A stretch of 64,000 nucleotides of DNA from Pedobacter aquae (lineage in GTDB: Bacteria > Bacteroidota > Bacteroidia > Sphingobacteriales > Sphingobacteriaceae): contig NZ_CP043329.1 of NCBI RefSeq assembly GCF_008195825.1, forward strand, positions 2,604,001-2,668,000. The letters run 5' to 3'. The notes below the pieces were generated by a model. The model was not told the origin of the DNA. It saw only the letters and a list, made by a program, of their open reading frames with translations, and ran no database searches. Positions 10,014 through 20,605 of this stretch are shown here, one piece after another; the first letter of the stretch is position 1, and each line of letters starts with the position of its first letter. A program made the translations under genes and the position numbers.

Positions 10014-11273
10014 TTAATTAGCCAACCAAAGCGATGGATTTTGTGCTTGCATGCCCTTCCAAAGTTCGAAATGAATTTCAGAAACCCCCTCTTCATCTGC
10101 GCCAACAGTGCCTATGCTTTGTTTGGTACTCACCTTCTCGCCCGCACTAACACTTATGGTTTTTAAATTTTGATATACGGTAAAAAACTCTCCATGTCTA
10201 ATCATCACTACACCTTTACCTGCAATTTCTAATACCCTTGCAACTGTACCACCAAAAACCGCTCTTACAGAGGCATTTGCTCCTGTCCGTATATTCCAGC
10301 CATTATTTTCTGATGTTACGTTTCCTACAACATTTCTTTTACCGTAACCATCGGTAATAACACCATTGCTTACAGGCCATGGTAAACGGCCTCTATTACT
10401 TACAAAATCTGCTGATAACTTTGCTGCCTCTGGTGTTGCTGATAAAATAGACCCGCTACTTGATTTTGCAACTGGCGCCTCTTTACCTTCTGCTTTGGCT
10501 TTTGCGGCCGCGGCTCTGGCTTCATCTTCTGCTTTCTTTTTAGCAATTGCAATCTCTCTCTGGATAGCCTCTCTAATTGCTCTATCTAATTTAGCTGCAT
10601 CTCTTTGTTTTTGAGCTAAGTTTTGTTTTAACTTTTTCTCTTGAGAGGTTAATGTCTTCACCACCTTAGCTTGGTTGGCCTGCTCATTGCCCAACTTGTT
10701 TTTTTCTTTCTGTTGGTCTGTTAAGAGGTGATCTTTTTCTTGCTTATTCTTATTTAGAACAGCAATTTTTCCTCTTAAATTATTTTGAGTTTCCTCGATA
10801 TAATTGGCCTGCTTGATACGATACTCGCTAAACTGCTGCAAGTATTTCATCCTTTTATAAGCCTGGTTAAAATCATTTGCTGCAAAAATATACATCAACT
10901 TACTATATGCGCCTTGGTTTTTTTGGGCAAATCTTATCATGGCAGCATAATCTACTTTAAGCTGTTTTAACTGAGATTGAAGCGATTTAACTGTATTAAG
11001 ATTTTCATTGATTTGCCCGTCTAGTAATCTCACCTCAGAATTTATGGTTCTGATTTTCTCTTCACGTAATCTTATCTGCGCTCTTAAAGCATTTAATTGT
11101 TGTAGAGTAACTTTCTTACTAGAAGCTGTCTTTTTAAGCGTATTATTAATCATCTCAATATCTTTATTGAGCTGTGCTTTCCTACGCTCTAACTCTGCTC
11201 TGGTTTGGGCAAATAATTGGTTACTGCCAATGGCCAGCAAAAAGAATATGATAAGGGCTTTAAAGTACTTCAT
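10014..11273 (-). CDS. EnvC-like murein hydrolase activator (coiled coil plus degenerate M23/LytM domain)
   Basis: Likely activator of cell-wall amidases at division. Signal peptide about residues 1-22 (ending LFAQ), a long coiled coil about 24-270 rich in K, E and Q, then a LytM/M23 domain about 300-415. The metal site looks degenerate: the usual HxxxD region reads as TDGYGKRN and NNGWNIRTG, the usual HxH region is EIHFELW with only one His, and the middle motif is RHGEFFTVYQNL without the later His. Such loss is known for EnvC, which activates amidases rather than cutting peptidoglycan. It lies between a DUF4292 lipoprotein and tatA. Confidence 0.88.
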   Translation of the reverse strand: MKYFKALIIFFLLAIGSNQLFAQTRAELERRKAQLNKDIEMINNTLKKTASSKKVTLQQLNALRAQIRLREEKIRTINSEVRLLDGQINENLNTVKSLQSQLKQLKVDYAAMIRFAQKNQGAYSKLMYIFAANDFNQAYKRMKYLQQFSEYRIKQANYIEETQNNLRGKIAVLNKNKQEKDHLLTDQQKEKNKLGNEQANQAKVVKTLTSQEKKLKQNLAQKQRDAAKLDRAIREAIQREIAIAKKKAEDEARAAAAKAKAEGKEAPVAKSSSGSILSATPEAAKLSADFVSNRGRLPWPVSNGVITDGYGKRNVVGNVTSENNGWNIRTGANASVRAVFGGTVARVLEIAGKGVVMIRHGEFFTVYQNLKTISVSAGEKVSTKQSIGTVGADEEGVSEIHFELWKGMQAQNPSLWLAN

Positions 11274-11295
11274 TTTCGCAAAGGTATCTAAAAAA

Positions 11296-12078
11296 TTATT
11301 CTATCAAGGTGTATCTTTTAGGAATATTAAAGGGATAATCTTGTTGTACCTGAACCTGTACAGTTTGATAGTTAAGATTTAAACTCACTTTTTGATTTTC
11401 TATACTAGAACTTAAACTTATTTGGTAAGGAAAATCTTTCCCTGATAAAGGTCTATAATCTTGATAAGAAGCTTCTAATTTTTGTTCTGCCAAAGTATCT
11501 TTTAGCTCTAGCTTTAATAATTGTAAAACTTCATTAAACTGATGCTTAAAATGTAGATTCTCATAATTACCTGCTAAGTAAAAAAGCTTATTTTCTTCTG
11601 TAATTTTTGAACTTCCATTCACTAGCGCAAAGGGTAAGGTATTACCTATAAATAAAGCTTCTAATTCTTGATAAGAAATAGCAGAACTGGTATAACGATG
11701 AATAAAGTTAAAAGGCTTCAATACATATTCGCTATTGAGGCGATTGATTAATTTAACGCTATCTGGTGTTACATATAAACGAGCCACTTCTACCCCAGCA
11801 AATGCCGTTACCGATAACCAAATGATTTGTCCTTTTTTTATCCTGAGATTGAGGTTTAAATCCTGATTTTTACCCGCTATATCAATACTAGCTTTTGCTT
11901 TGGCAGCTAAAGTTTCGAAAGAAAATCCTTTCTTTTTGATATCAGATAAACTAAACTTCACCTTCTTTTCTACCGCAACTGTACCCGTATTTGAAACTAT
12001 TCTTTTTGTACTGCAAGCTGTTGTAAAAAACAAAGCTATTAGCATTAAGAAAATGTTATTCAAAATATTTGCCTTCAT
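11296..12078 (-). CDS. DUF4292-type lipoprotein
   Basis: Predicted lipoprotein with a signal peptide and a lipobox ending FFTTAC (C22). The mature part is beta-rich with motifs seen in the DUF4292 family (IWLSVTAFAGVEVARLYVTPDSV; LINRLNSEY). It resembles LolB/LolA-like lipid-binding folds in general character, but a lipoprotein-localisation role is only inference. The start overlaps the 3' end of the TPR gene by 23 bp, which suggests translational coupling with TPR and the EnvC-like gene. The family has no firmly established function. Confidence 0.82.
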   Translation of the reverse strand: MKANILNNIFLMLIALFFTTACSTKRIVSNTGTVAVEKKVKFSLSDIKKKGFSFETLAAKAKASIDIAGKNQDLNLNLRIKKGQIIWLSVTAFAGVEVARLYVTPDSVKLINRLNSEYVLKPFNFIHRYTSSAISYQELEALFIGNTLPFALVNGSSKITEENKLFYLAGNYENLHFKHQFNEVLQLLKLELKDTLAEQKLEASYQDYRPLSGKDFPYQISLSSSIENQKVSLNLNYQTVQVQVQQDYPFNIPKRYTLIE

Positions 12079-13794
12079 TAATCTTCTTTTGTAATAATAT
12101 ACTTTTCTCTCCTAATTGAAGCGCTTTTTTCCAATGTTCTAAAGCCCCGGCCTTATCTCCTAAGTGGAAAATAATATCTCCATAATGCTCTACAATGGTG
12201 GCGCTTTGGTTATCGCTTGCTTTTAAAGCTTTTTCTATCCAATCTTTAGCCTCTTTGTACTTCTTTTGCCTAAACAATATCCAAGCGTAAGTATCTAAAA
12301 AGAAGAATTGTCTTTTTCTAACTGGTTAGAACGATAAGACATACGCTCGGCTTTTTCAAGATTCTCATCTCTTAACGATAAATAATAAGCATAATTGTTG
12401 AGCGCATATACATTATCGGGCTCTAAAGCTAATGCTTTTTCATAAGCTGCAACAGATTCTTTAAATTTCTTTAAACTTTGATAAGCATCGCCTAAGCTAC
12501 TGTAAACCTGTACTTTTAAAGCATTATTAAGCTCGTAATTAAGTGCCGCATTTAAATAATTTACAGCCTTTTCACTTTGTTTTAACTGATTATAAGCTAA
12601 AGCCGTATAAACGTATAAAACAGCCTGATTGGGAAATAATGTTAATGCTTCCTCCCCATCTTTAACCACACCTGCCATATCATTAAGGGCAAGCTTTATC
12701 CTAATCAGTTGATCCCAAACCACATAAATTTGCTTGTTTAAAATTACCGCCTGCTGGTAAGCTAGTTTAGCTTTATCTAACTCGTTCTTTTGATACAAAA
12801 CATCGCCATAAACCGCAAAAGCTTTAGCTTCATTGCTATGTATTTCTGTTAAAGTTCTAGATAAAGTTTCGGCATACCTAACTGCTCTTAACTCTTGAAA
12901 AGCAGAAAAATAACTGATGATAATCTTTATCTTTTGGTCTATATCTAATTCTTGATGCGAAAAAGCAACTCTTAACTCGTTAAAAGCTTCTTCATTTTTA
13001 CCTATCGAGTTGTAAATATCAGCCAAAGCTAGATTGATATAAGCATTCTCTGGAGCTAAAACTTTTGCTTTTTTATACACCTCAAGCGCTTTATCTTTTT
13101 GTCTGTTATTAAAATATAAATCTCCTAGATAAATATAATTAACAACCTCTTCTGGGTTTTCATCAATTAGCTTTTGCAAATGAGTAGTAGCACCTTTAAA
13201 ATCTCCCTTACTAACAAAAATGCTTTGTTTGCCTTTAATAATTTCAGGATTTGAGCCGTATTGTTGTTCTAAAGCATCATAAATAGCTAAGGCCTCATCG
13301 TTTTTCTTTAAAATCATCAAGGTGTTAGCCTTATCTAGTTGATATTCTATTTTATCAGGAGCTGTTTTTACCAATTCTGTTAAGGCGTAATGGAGCAACT
13401 GATAATCCTTAAGTTCCTGATAAATATTGGAAGAAAGTAACCAGTACCACTCGTTTTGTGTTTCTACGGTGATAGCCTTTTGAATGAAATTTTTGGCTTG
13501 TTCAAAATCTTTGGCTCTGAAATAAATTTGAGCCAATTCATAAGCAGAAAAATGATGTAAAGGATCTATATCTAAAGCTCTTTTAAAAAAATCTGCTGCT
13601 AAACTGTAATTATCAGAAACTTTCTCTTTAAGACCAGAAAAATATAGGTTTTCTACCAAGCTGCTATCCTGCTGAGACAGCTGCTTACCGCTTAGAACGA
13701 TAAATTCTTGCTGTTTATTCTTGTTTTTTTGAGCATAACTCAACAGCCCTGCAAAGGTTAAAGCTAAAATTAAGATATGCTTCTTATTCATCAT
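12056..13794 (-). pseudogene. TPR-repeat protein interrupted by a one-base frameshift near 12296-12301
   Basis: Secreted or periplasmic tetratricopeptide protein. Residues 1-21 are a signal peptide; at least ten TPR units follow (for example PLHHFSAYELAQIYFRAKDF, PENAYINLALADIYNSIGK). The first frame stops at 12295 after LEKDNSSF. The other frame continues at once with LDTYAWILFRQKKYKEAK, a typical TPR ending that runs to 12056. The junction is a run of five A (plus strand); six would restore one frame of about 579 residues. Either a sequencing/assembly indel in a homopolymer or a real recent mutation; programmed -1 slippage is possible but less likely. Neighbours (dut upstream, DUF4292 downstream) are intact. 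Confidence 0.85.
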
Positions 13795-14229
13795 TTATTT
13801 TACTCCTGTATGCCCATAACCACCGGCACCTCTTTCTGTTTCGCTTAGTACATCAACTTCAACCCATTCTGCCTGCTCATGTGCCGCTATAACCATTTGT
13901 GCTATTCTATCGCCATGGTTAATGACAAAATCTTCGGTAGAAAGGTTTATAAGTAATATTTTAATTTCTCCTCTATAATCGGCATCAATAGTACCCGGAC
14001 TATTGACAATAGAGATACCAGATTTATATGCTAAACCACTTCTGGGTCTTATTTGCGCTTCATAACCCATAGGTAACTCTATAAACAAACCTGTTGAGAT
14101 AAGCTTTCTTTCTAAAGGTTTTAATGATTCTGGGCTTTCTAAATTTGCTCTTAAATCTAAACCTGCTGAAGCTACAGTTTCATAATGAGGTAAAGGGTTA
14201 TTAGATTTATTGATGATGTTAATCTTCAT
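13795..14229 (-). CDS. dut: dUTP diphosphatase
   Basis: Hydrolyses dUTP to dUMP and pyrophosphate, keeping uracil out of DNA. All five motifs of the trimeric dUTPase family can be seen in 144 residues: [42 protein letters not shown] and the C-terminal [10 protein letters not shown]. Its start overlaps the flippase gene stop by 4 bp (ATGA type), and it abuts the TPR gene, so these are probably one operon. Confidence 0.97.
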   Translation of the reverse strand: MKINIINKSNNPLPHYETVASAGLDLRANLESPESLKPLERKLISTGLFIELPMGYEAQIRPRSGLAYKSGISIVNSPGTIDADYRGEIKILLINLSTEDFVINHGDRIAQMVIAAHEQAEWVEVDVLSETERGAGGYGHTGVK

Positions 14230-15707
14230 ATTTTAAAAATGCGTTTTAGAGTATCTTTCTCTGTATAAACAATGATGGAAGTGAAAAGTAATAATAAAAT
14301 ATTACCAGCTATGATATTTCGCTTAAATAATACAAAAGAAGCAAAAACAAATAGCACAGCTAAACCAATATACATCATATCCTTCCTCAATTTATAAGGT
14401 ATTGGATAATGTTTTTGCCCCCATATATAAGACAAAATCATCATTAACATATACACCGTTAAAGATATACATGCCGATGCCATATATCCCCATAAGGGAA
14501 TAAATATAAGATTAAGGATAATGGTACAAACTGCCCCAATACCAGATATGTATAAACCATATTTTGTTTGGTCTGATAGTTTATACCATACCGATAAGTT
14601 CATGTATATCCCTAAACTTAAATACCCTAATAATAAAACAGGCACAACATTTAAGCCTACCCAATAAGCCTCGCCAATAAAATATTTAAGTAATTCTATA
14701 TTGGCCACCAAACCTACAAAGATGATACTTAGCGCTATGATAAAATAACTCATGATAGTTGCATAAGTTTCTTTAGCATTGCTATTTTTTGCATGGTTAA
14801 AGAAAAAAGGCTCGGCACCAAGCCTAAAAGCATTGATGAAGATGCTTAAGAAAATAGCCAATTTACTACAAGCGCCATAAATACCTACTTGCTCTTCGCT
14901 AATAGCGGCTGGCAATAATTGACCTAAGAAAATTTTATCTAAATTCTCATTAATAATAAAAGAAAGGTTGGCTATAAGAATAGGAAAACTGTAGGTAAAC
15001 ATATCTAAAACCAACTTCTTATCGGGATTAAATTTTAGTTTTAGCAGCTCTGGCAGCAATAGTAAAAGCGTTAAACCGCTGGCTATTAAGTTAGAAATAA
15101 AAACATATCCTATCCATTCTGTCTGGTAAAACTGCGATAACTCGTTTGAAAATGGCAGCCGATGATGAATGATGAAGGGAATACCAAAGATGAAAAACAA
15201 ATTGAGCGAGATAAAACTTAAAATATTAACAAATTTGATGATAGCATAGCGTTTGGGCTTTCCTTCTGCCCTTACTCTGGCAAAAGGAATCACGGCTAAA
15301 GCATCTAGAAATAAAATGAAAATAAAGTATTGGATATATAGCTTATAATCTGCTAAAGAGCTTTGCTTACCTGCTTGTAGCCATTGCGCCAAAGGGTCAA
15401 GAAATAAGAAAGTTGTGCTTAGAAATAAAAGCCCTAACAACAAAACTACCAGAAATGTATTGCTATAAACTTTTTCCTTATCTCCCTCATTTTTATTGAT
15501 GAACCTAAAAAAGGTGGTTTCCATACCAAAGGCCATTACTGCATTGCAAATAGATGCATAAGCGTAAAGGGTGGTGAAAATACCATAAACAGCCGGTTTG
15601 TAAACCAGGGTATAAACCGGTGTAAGAAAGAAGTTAAGGATACGAGATGCTATGGTACTTAAACCATAAATTGCAGTTTGGCCAGCAAATTTTCTTAATA
15701 CAGACAA
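14226..15707 (-). CDS. Wzx/MATE-like oligosaccharide flippase family membrane protein
   Basis: A 493-residue polytopic membrane protein of the polysaccharide-biosynthesis (Wzx/MVF) superfamily, with about 12-14 hydrophobic segments and the typical N-terminal amphipathic start [20 protein letters not shown]. It would move lipid-linked glycans across the inner membrane. Unlike the Wzx in the capsule locus it sits among housekeeping genes (dut, TPR, acylphosphatase), so its substrate cannot be inferred from neighbours. It follows the acylphosphatase gene by 2 bp. Confidence 0.85.
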   Translation of the reverse strand: MSVLRKFAGQTAIYGLSTIASRILNFFLTPVYTLVYKPAVYGIFTTLYAYASICNAVMAFGMETTFFRFINKNEGDKEKVYSNTFLVVLLLGLLFLSTTFLFLDPLAQWLQAGKQSSLADYKLYIQYFIFILFLDALAVIPFARVRAEGKPKRYAIIKFVNILSFISLNLFFIFGIPFIIHHRLPFSNELSQFYQTEWIGYVFISNLIASGLTLLLLLPELLKLKFNPDKKLVLDMFTYSFPILIANLSFIINENLDKIFLGQLLPAAISEEQVGIYGACSKLAIFLSIFINAFRLGAEPFFFNHAKNSNAKETYATIMSYFIIALSIIFVGLVANIELLKYFIGEAYWVGLNVVPVLLLGYLSLGIYMNLSVWYKLSDQTKYGLYISGIGAVCTIILNLIFIPLWGYMASACISLTVYMLMMILSYIWGQKHYPIPYKLRKDMMYIGLAVLFVFASFVLFKRNIIAGNILLLLFTSIIVYTEKDTLKRIFKI

Positions 15708-15709
15708 GC

Positions 15710-15985
15710 TTATCTTTTTAGAATCTCAAAATTAATGAAGTTTTTTAATTCTGCTTCTTTTACTTCTAAAGCGGTTACTTCTGCCTCATCAGGGCCGGTT
15801 TTGCACCATTCTAAAAAATCTTGCTCAAAAAAAGCATCAACTTCGGCTTCTATAAATACATCGCCATTAGGCAAATTCTTCACATTTCCTTTAACGCCCA
15901 GCTGGTCTGCCACGGCTTTTGTAGAGGCTCTAAAAAACACACCCTGTACTTTTCCTTTAACTGTAATTTGGAAAGCCTTCTTCAT
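15710..15985 (-). CDS. acyP: Acylphosphatase
   Basis: Small cytosolic enzyme that hydrolyses acyl phosphates such as acetyl phosphate or carbamoyl phosphate. 91 residues, with the signature VKGKVQGVFFRA carrying the catalytic R19 and then GNVKNLPNG with N37. Both key residues are present. It lies immediately upstream of the flippase gene. Confidence 0.95.
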   Translation of the reverse strand: MKKAFQITVKGKVQGVFFRASTKAVADQLGVKGNVKNLPNGDVFIEAEVDAFFEQDFLEWCKTGPDEAEVTALEVKEAELKNFINFEILKR

Positions 15986-16057
15986 AAAATTGATAAAAAC
16001 AAAAGAAACAACTATTTAAACAAAGCTAATTTGGCTGTTTACTCATGATTATCCAAA

Positions 16058-17221
16058 TTAAATAAGCTTTTTAACAGTAGATTTTTCTGTAAGGTGGTTA
16101 TTCTTGAAATTTGAGATGAGGTTTAAACCTGGTTTTTTTCCTACTGCAAGACTTCCTAGCTCTTTGTCTAAGTCTAAAAACTTTGCTCCGTTTATGGTAG
16201 CCCACTTTAATAAAGTTTCGAAAGAAAAATCTTCTCTATGCTGATGAATGATTTTCATTTCCTCTAAAATGCTTAACCCGTGGTTTGATGCTAAACTATC
16301 TGTACCTAAAGTTATAGGGTAATCGCTTTGCTTAAAGAAATCAAATGCAGGTAGTTTATGGTCGATATATAAATTTGCACCTGGACAGAAACACCAGAAA
16401 ATATTTTTGGTGAACCTTCTTAACATGTAAACATCTTTTAAGCTGGTATACACATTATGTACCAATAAAATGCGTTGCATCTCTGGCAATAAAGGAACAA
16501 TAGCTTGCATGGTATTTTTAGAAAGTGGCGAAAAATAATCTATATTGATACCTAAATCTTCATAAAACTTTACAAATTCACCGGTTTTGTAGCGATAGAA
16601 TTTATTCTCCTCATCACTTTCTTGGTTATGCAAACTGATAGGGTTTACCTTATGCTTACAATAATTATAAAGCTTTTTTAATAATGCCTTTGATAAAGTA
16701 TAAGGTGCATGAGGTGTTAAAGATACAGAAGTATCAAAAGCATTTGCTGTTGCAATAGCCTTTTCCATCACTTCATCTGCCTTTGCAGGGTCTAGCCCAA
16801 CCATTTCAACAAATGTATGGTAGTGTATAGGACTTTGTGTTTTTATTTTTGCAGTAATGTCTGTATTTGAAATATCGCCAACGGCAACTATTCCATTCTT
16901 CCACATTTCTTTGTCGGCAGCCTGTATAGCTTTCTGTACATCTTTACTTTCTTTACCTCTTATAGCAATTACATCTTTAAGAAAAGCAACTAAACCATTA
17001 CCCGGTTCAATTTTATCTTTAAGATGAGATAATTCTAGATGACAATGTGCATTAATGAAACCAGGAACTATAGCGCCATTAAAGTGTTCAATTTCTTTGT
17101 CCTTTTCATCAAACGAATCGTTTACGGCAAGAATTTTTCCTTCATTATCAGTTACAATTAAACCATTTTTTAATGGTTCTGACTCTAATGTAAAAATATA
17201 ATCTGCTGTAAACTTCCTCAT
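16058..17221 (-). CDS. Amidohydrolase-superfamily metal-dependent hydrolase
   Basis: A 387-residue deaminase/hydrolase of the amidohydrolase superfamily. Metal-binding HxH at H59/H61 (INAHCHLE), further motifs LTPHAPYTL and SLHNQESDEE in the middle, and the late aspartate in TLGTDSLASN. These resemble S-adenosylhomocysteine, guanine or aminofutalosine deaminases; the substrate cannot be fixed from the sequence. A role in the futalosine menaquinone route is possible but only a guess. Divergent from rlmN, with about 130 bp between the starts. Confidence 0.82.
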   Translation of the reverse strand: MRKFTADYIFTLESEPLKNGLIVTDNEGKILAVNDSFDEKDKEIEHFNGAIVPGFINAHCHLELSHLKDKIEPGNGLVAFLKDVIAIRGKESKDVQKAIQAADKEMWKNGIVAVGDISNTDITAKIKTQSPIHYHTFVEMVGLDPAKADEVMEKAIATANAFDTSVSLTPHAPYTLSKALLKKLYNYCKHKVNPISLHNQESDEENKFYRYKTGEFVKFYEDLGINIDYFSPLSKNTMQAIVPLLPEMQRILLVHNVYTSLKDVYMLRRFTKNIFWCFCPGANLYIDHKLPAFDFFKQSDYPITLGTDSLASNHGLSILEEMKIIHQHREDFSFETLLKWATINGAKFLDLDKELGSLAVGKKPGLNLISNFKNNHLTEKSTVKKLI

Positions 17222-17335
17222 TGCAAAATTTTGGATTTATCGTTAATTATTTGAATATATATTAAATTGATAATTGAACTTGAACAATCTTTATACCATA
17301 ATATGAATATTACCTAAGCTTGTAAATATAAATTG

Positions 17336-17343
17336 TAATTTTG
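17336..17343 (+). promoter_or_regulatory. Putative -7 box of the rlmN promoter (TAATTTTG)
   Basis: Exact match to the Bacteroidota TAnnTTTG -7 consensus, 9 bp before the rlmN ATG. No convincing TTTG -33 element lies at 19-21 bp, so this is a moderate call; the transcript would be almost leaderless. Confidence 0.4.
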
Positions 17344-17352
17344 CAACCATAA

Positions 17353-18408
17353 ATGGATACTCAAATAACTAAAACAGACATCAGGAGCTTATCTCTGGAA
17401 GATTTAAAAAAACGTTTTTTAGACCTTGGAGAAAAAGCTTTCAGAGCTAATCAAGTGTATGAATGGCTTTGGAAAAAATCTGCTTTTAGTTTTGATGAAA
17501 TGAGTAATCTCTCCAAACCACTTCGCGAAAAACTTAACGAGCTATTTGTAATTAATGCTGTTAAAGTTAATACCTCTCAGTTTAGTAGTGATAAAACCAT
17601 CAAAAACACATTTGTTTTACATGATAAACATTTGATAGAAGGTGTTTTAATTCCTACAACAGAAAGAATGACGGCTTGTGTATCCTCTCAAGTTGGCTGT
17701 AGTTTAACCTGTAAATTTTGTGCTACGGGTTATATGGAGAGAAAGCGAAATTTAAATGCCGATGAAATTTATGACCAAGTTGTTTTAATAGACCAACAAG
17801 CGAAAGAACATTATGGCATTCCACTGTCTAATATTGTTTACATGGGCATGGGCGAACCTTTATTAAATTACAGCAATGTTTTAAAATCTATAGATAGAAT
17901 TACAGCAGAAGATGGCTTAAACATGTCTTATAAAAGAATAACAGTTTCTACGGCTGGCATCGCTAAAATGATTAAAAAATTAGGTGATGATGATGTAAAA
18001 TTTAATTTAGCCTTGTCTTTACATGCTGCAAATGATAGCAAGAGGAATGAGATTATGCCTATTAACGAGCAAAACTCACTTGCTGCTTTAGCCGAGGCTC
18101 TTAAATATTATTTCGCTAAGACTAAAAATCCGGTTACTTACGAGTATATCATCTTTAATAATTTTAATGATGAATTAGAAGATGCTAAAGAACTTGCCCG
18201 TTTTTGTAAACATGTACCTTGTAAGGTAAATATTATAGAATATAACCCTATCGCTTTCGCTGATTTTACAAATGCAGCCGTTGATAAAACCGAGATATTT
18301 GCTAATTATTTAAAAAAGCAAGGCGTGATTACCAATATTAGAAGAAGTAGAGGTAAAGATATTGATGCTGCTTGTGGACAATTGGCTGTGAAAGAAGAAA
18401 ATAAATAA
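17353..18408 (+). CDS. rlmN: 23S rRNA (adenine2503-C2)/tRNA methyltransferase RlmN
   Basis: Radical SAM enzyme that methylates C2 of A2503 in 23S rRNA and A37 of some tRNAs. The iron-sulfur cluster motif CxxxCxxC is C116, C120 and C123 (CSLTCKFCATG). The C-terminal mechanistic cysteine is C341 in DAACGQLA, and an N-terminal helical RNA-binding domain (about 10-70) is present. 351 residues is the normal length. It is followed 14 bp later by the comF-like gene in the same direction. Confidence 0.96.
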   Translation: MDTQITKTDIRSLSLEDLKKRFLDLGEKAFRANQVYEWLWKKSAFSFDEMSNLSKPLREKLNELFVINAVKVNTSQFSSDKTIKNTFVLHDKHLIEGVLIPTTERMTACVSSQVGCSLTCKFCATGYMERKRNLNADEIYDQVVLIDQQAKEHYGIPLSNIVYMGMGEPLLNYSNVLKSIDRITAEDGLNMSYKRITVSTAGIAKMIKKLGDDDVKFNLALSLHAANDSKRNEIMPINEQNSLAALAEALKYYFAKTKNPVTYEYIIFNNFNDELEDAKELARFCKHVPCKVNIIEYNPIAFADFTNAAVDKTEIFANYLKKQGVITNIRRSRGKDIDAACGQLAVKEENK

Positions 18409-18421
18409 TTATTTTGAGGCC

Positions 18422-19117
18422 ATGAATCTGGCTAAACTCTACCTAAAAGATTTCTGGGGACTATTTTTTCCTAAGCTTTGCCATACTTGCGGTATCCCTT
18501 TATTGCATCAAGAATACTTGATTTGTACTACTTGCATTTACCAATTACCTTTTACAGATTACCATTTAGATGATGAAAATAAACTGGTAAAACAGTTTTG
18601 GGGAAAGGTTCATGTTAAATCTGCCGCAGCTTATCTTTTCTTCAGTAAAGAAGGGAAAGTACAAAACCTTATGCATCAATTAAAATACAACAATCATCCA
18701 GAAATTGGGGTTGAGCTTGGCAAAATGTATGGTAAAGTTTTAAAAAAACAACAGCGCTACCAAAGTATAGATGCCATTATACCTGTACCCTTGCACCCCA
18801 GTAAACAGCGTAAAAGAGGATATAACCAAAGCGAACAATTTGCCTTAGGTTTAAGTGAAAGTCTATCTATACCCGTATTAAACCATGTTTTAAAACGTGT
18901 TAAATCATCAGATAGCCAGATTTTCATGAAAAGAGAATCTAGGTTTTACAATATGCAAAGTGTATTTGAGGCTACTCAAAATGATAAACATCTTAAATCG
19001 GTATTATTGGTAGATGATACCATTACCACAGGTGCTACACTAGAAGCTTGCGTATTGGCATTGGAAAAAGCTGGCATACAAGATATTCATATCGCAGGAA
19101 TTGCATTTGCCAGCTAA
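18422..19117 (+). CDS. ComF-family phosphoribosyltransferase-like protein
   Basis: Contains an N-terminal zinc-ribbon-like pair of CxxC motifs (C20/C23 and C35/C38) and a C-terminal phosphoribosyltransferase fold with the PRPP loop VDDTITTGAT (197-206). ComF homologues are linked to DNA uptake in naturally competent bacteria, but the family is also widespread in species not known to be competent, so the role here is open. 231 residues is typical. It follows rlmN closely and precedes a lipoprotein gene by 27 bp, suggesting a three-gene transcript. Confidence 0.9.
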   Translation: MNLAKLYLKDFWGLFFPKLCHTCGIPLLHQEYLICTTCIYQLPFTDYHLDDENKLVKQFWGKVHVKSAAAYLFFSKEGKVQNLMHQLKYNNHPEIGVELGKMYGKVLKKQQRYQSIDAIIPVPLHPSKQRKRGYNQSEQFALGLSESLSIPVLNHVLKRVKSSDSQIFMKRESRFYNMQSVFEATQNDKHLKSVLLVDDTITTGATLEACVLALEKAGIQDIHIAGIAFAS

Positions 19118-19144
19118 TTATGGATATTTGTATCAAAAAATTGA

Positions 19145-20533
19145 ATGAAGAAGCTTTTATATTTCTTGTTAGCTATTATCTTATTTGCTACAGCTTGTAG
19201 CAAAACAGATTTATTAGAAACCAGCCCTAATGCAAGATTAAACTTCTCTACAGATTCTATTTTGTTTGATACCGTTTTTACTGAAAGGGGAACAACAACA
19301 CGTATCCTCAAAATTTTCAATTACAATGCTAACAGTATTCAAATTAATGAGCTAAAGTTGGCCAGAGGTAGTGCATCAGATTTTAGCATCAACATTAACG
19401 GATTAAATGCTAACCAAGCGCAAAATATCAGAATTAAAGGGAATGATTCTATTTATGTGTTTGTAAGGGCATCTATTAATCCAAATAACCAAGAAAATCC
19501 CTTTATTGTTGAAGACTCTATCATCTGTAATTTTAATGGTAATCGTGTTAAAATACCGCTCATAGCTTATGGGCAAAACGCTATTTATTTAAAAAATGTT
19601 GAGGTTAATACTCAGACTACCTTTACCAAGGGAAAACCTTATATTGTTTATAACCAGCTTAAAATAAATAAAAATGCTACTCTAAATATAGCCCCTGGGG
19701 CAAGAATATATTTTCATAAAGATGCCAAACTTCTGGTTCATGGTACGCTTACCGCTAACGGAACTTTACAAGACAGCATAACCTTTGCTAGCGATAGGTT
19801 AGAAAGAATTTATAGAGATGAACCCGGACAATGGGAAGGAATCCATATTTTTCCATCTTCTAGTCATAATATCATCAACTACAGTTGTATTAAAAATGCC
19901 ATTATTGGTCTTCAGGTTGATTCTTTAAGTAGAAATAGTAATCCTAAGGTACTAGTAAGTAATACTGTTATTAAAAACCATCAAGTTGCAGGGATATTAG
20001 CTTATCAAGCAGATATTACCGCGTATAATAATTTGTTTTTTAATTGTGGGCAATATCTTTTAGCGGCTATTAATGGTGGAAGGTATGAGTTTTATCAAAA
20101 TACTTTTGCGGGCTATAACTTTAGTTTAGCTCGTTCTACACCATCGGTTTATTTGGCAGACCATAGCTATAATTCTTCTACTGCCTTTAATTTTAATGCC
20201 TTATTTAAAAACAATATCATTTGGGGAGTATTAAGAGAAGAATTAGAAATTAGTCGTAGAGGTACTAATCAAATTTTTACGCAAAATTTTGAAGCTAATA
20301 TTATTAGGAGTAACAGACTAACATCAGATGTGAATATTAATAATGGTAATTTCCTGAATCAAGACCCTGCTTTTATAAACCCTAGAGAGGGGAATTATAA
20401 AACTGCTACCAATAGTGCAGCAAGAAGTAAAGGTGTTAATTTAACTAGTACAACTTATGGTTTAGCGCTTAATAAAGATTTAAAAGGTATTAAAAGAGTT
20501 TACCCTTCTACCTTGGGTTGCTATGAAGATTAA
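19145..20533 (+). CDS. Predicted surface/periplasmic lipoprotein with right-handed beta-helix region
   Basis: 462-residue lipoprotein: signal peptide with lipobox FATAC (C18). The first part (about 30-150) looks like an immunoglobulin-like beta domain (SILFDTVFTERGTTT), followed by parallel beta-helix-like stretches full of N, G and short hydrophobic turns (INYSCIKNAIIGL; VSNTVIKNHQVAGIL; YNNLFFNCGQYLL). No catalytic residues can be assigned. Similar proteins are common in Bacteroidota without known function. The strong terminator 70 bp downstream ends the rlmN-comF-lipoprotein unit. Confidence 0.8.
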   Translation: MKKLLYFLLAIILFATACSKTDLLETSPNARLNFSTDSILFDTVFTERGTTTRILKIFNYNANSIQINELKLARGSASDFSININGLNANQAQNIRIKGNDSIYVFVRASINPNNQENPFIVEDSIICNFNGNRVKIPLIAYGQNAIYLKNVEVNTQTTFTKGKPYIVYNQLKINKNATLNIAPGARIYFHKDAKLLVHGTLTANGTLQDSITFASDRLERIYRDEPGQWEGIHIFPSSSHNIINYSCIKNAIIGLQVDSLSRNSNPKVLVSNTVIKNHQVAGILAYQADITAYNNLFFNCGQYLLAAINGGRYEFYQNTFAGYNFSLARSTPSVYLADHSYNSSTAFNFNALFKNNIIWGVLREELEISRRGTNQIFTQNFEANIIRSNRLTSDVNINNGNFLNQDPAFINPREGNYKTATNSAARSKGVNLTSTTYGLALNKDLKGIKRVYPSTLGCYED

Positions 20534-20605
20534 AAAAATAAAAAAAATTGTAACCTTCCAGGAAATGTATAGTATAAGTATCTGAGAGCGTTAATTTAGA
20601 TTAAG

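Noticed and set aside
10366-12094. Plus-strand open frames opposite the EnvC-like and DUF4292 genes
   Set aside because: They are antisense to well-recognised genes and show no family features of their own.
12277-12310. Programmed -1 frameshift in the TPR gene
   Set aside because: The codons TCT TTT TAG allow slippage, but there is no good slippery heptamer and no clear downstream structure; a homopolymer indel explains it better.
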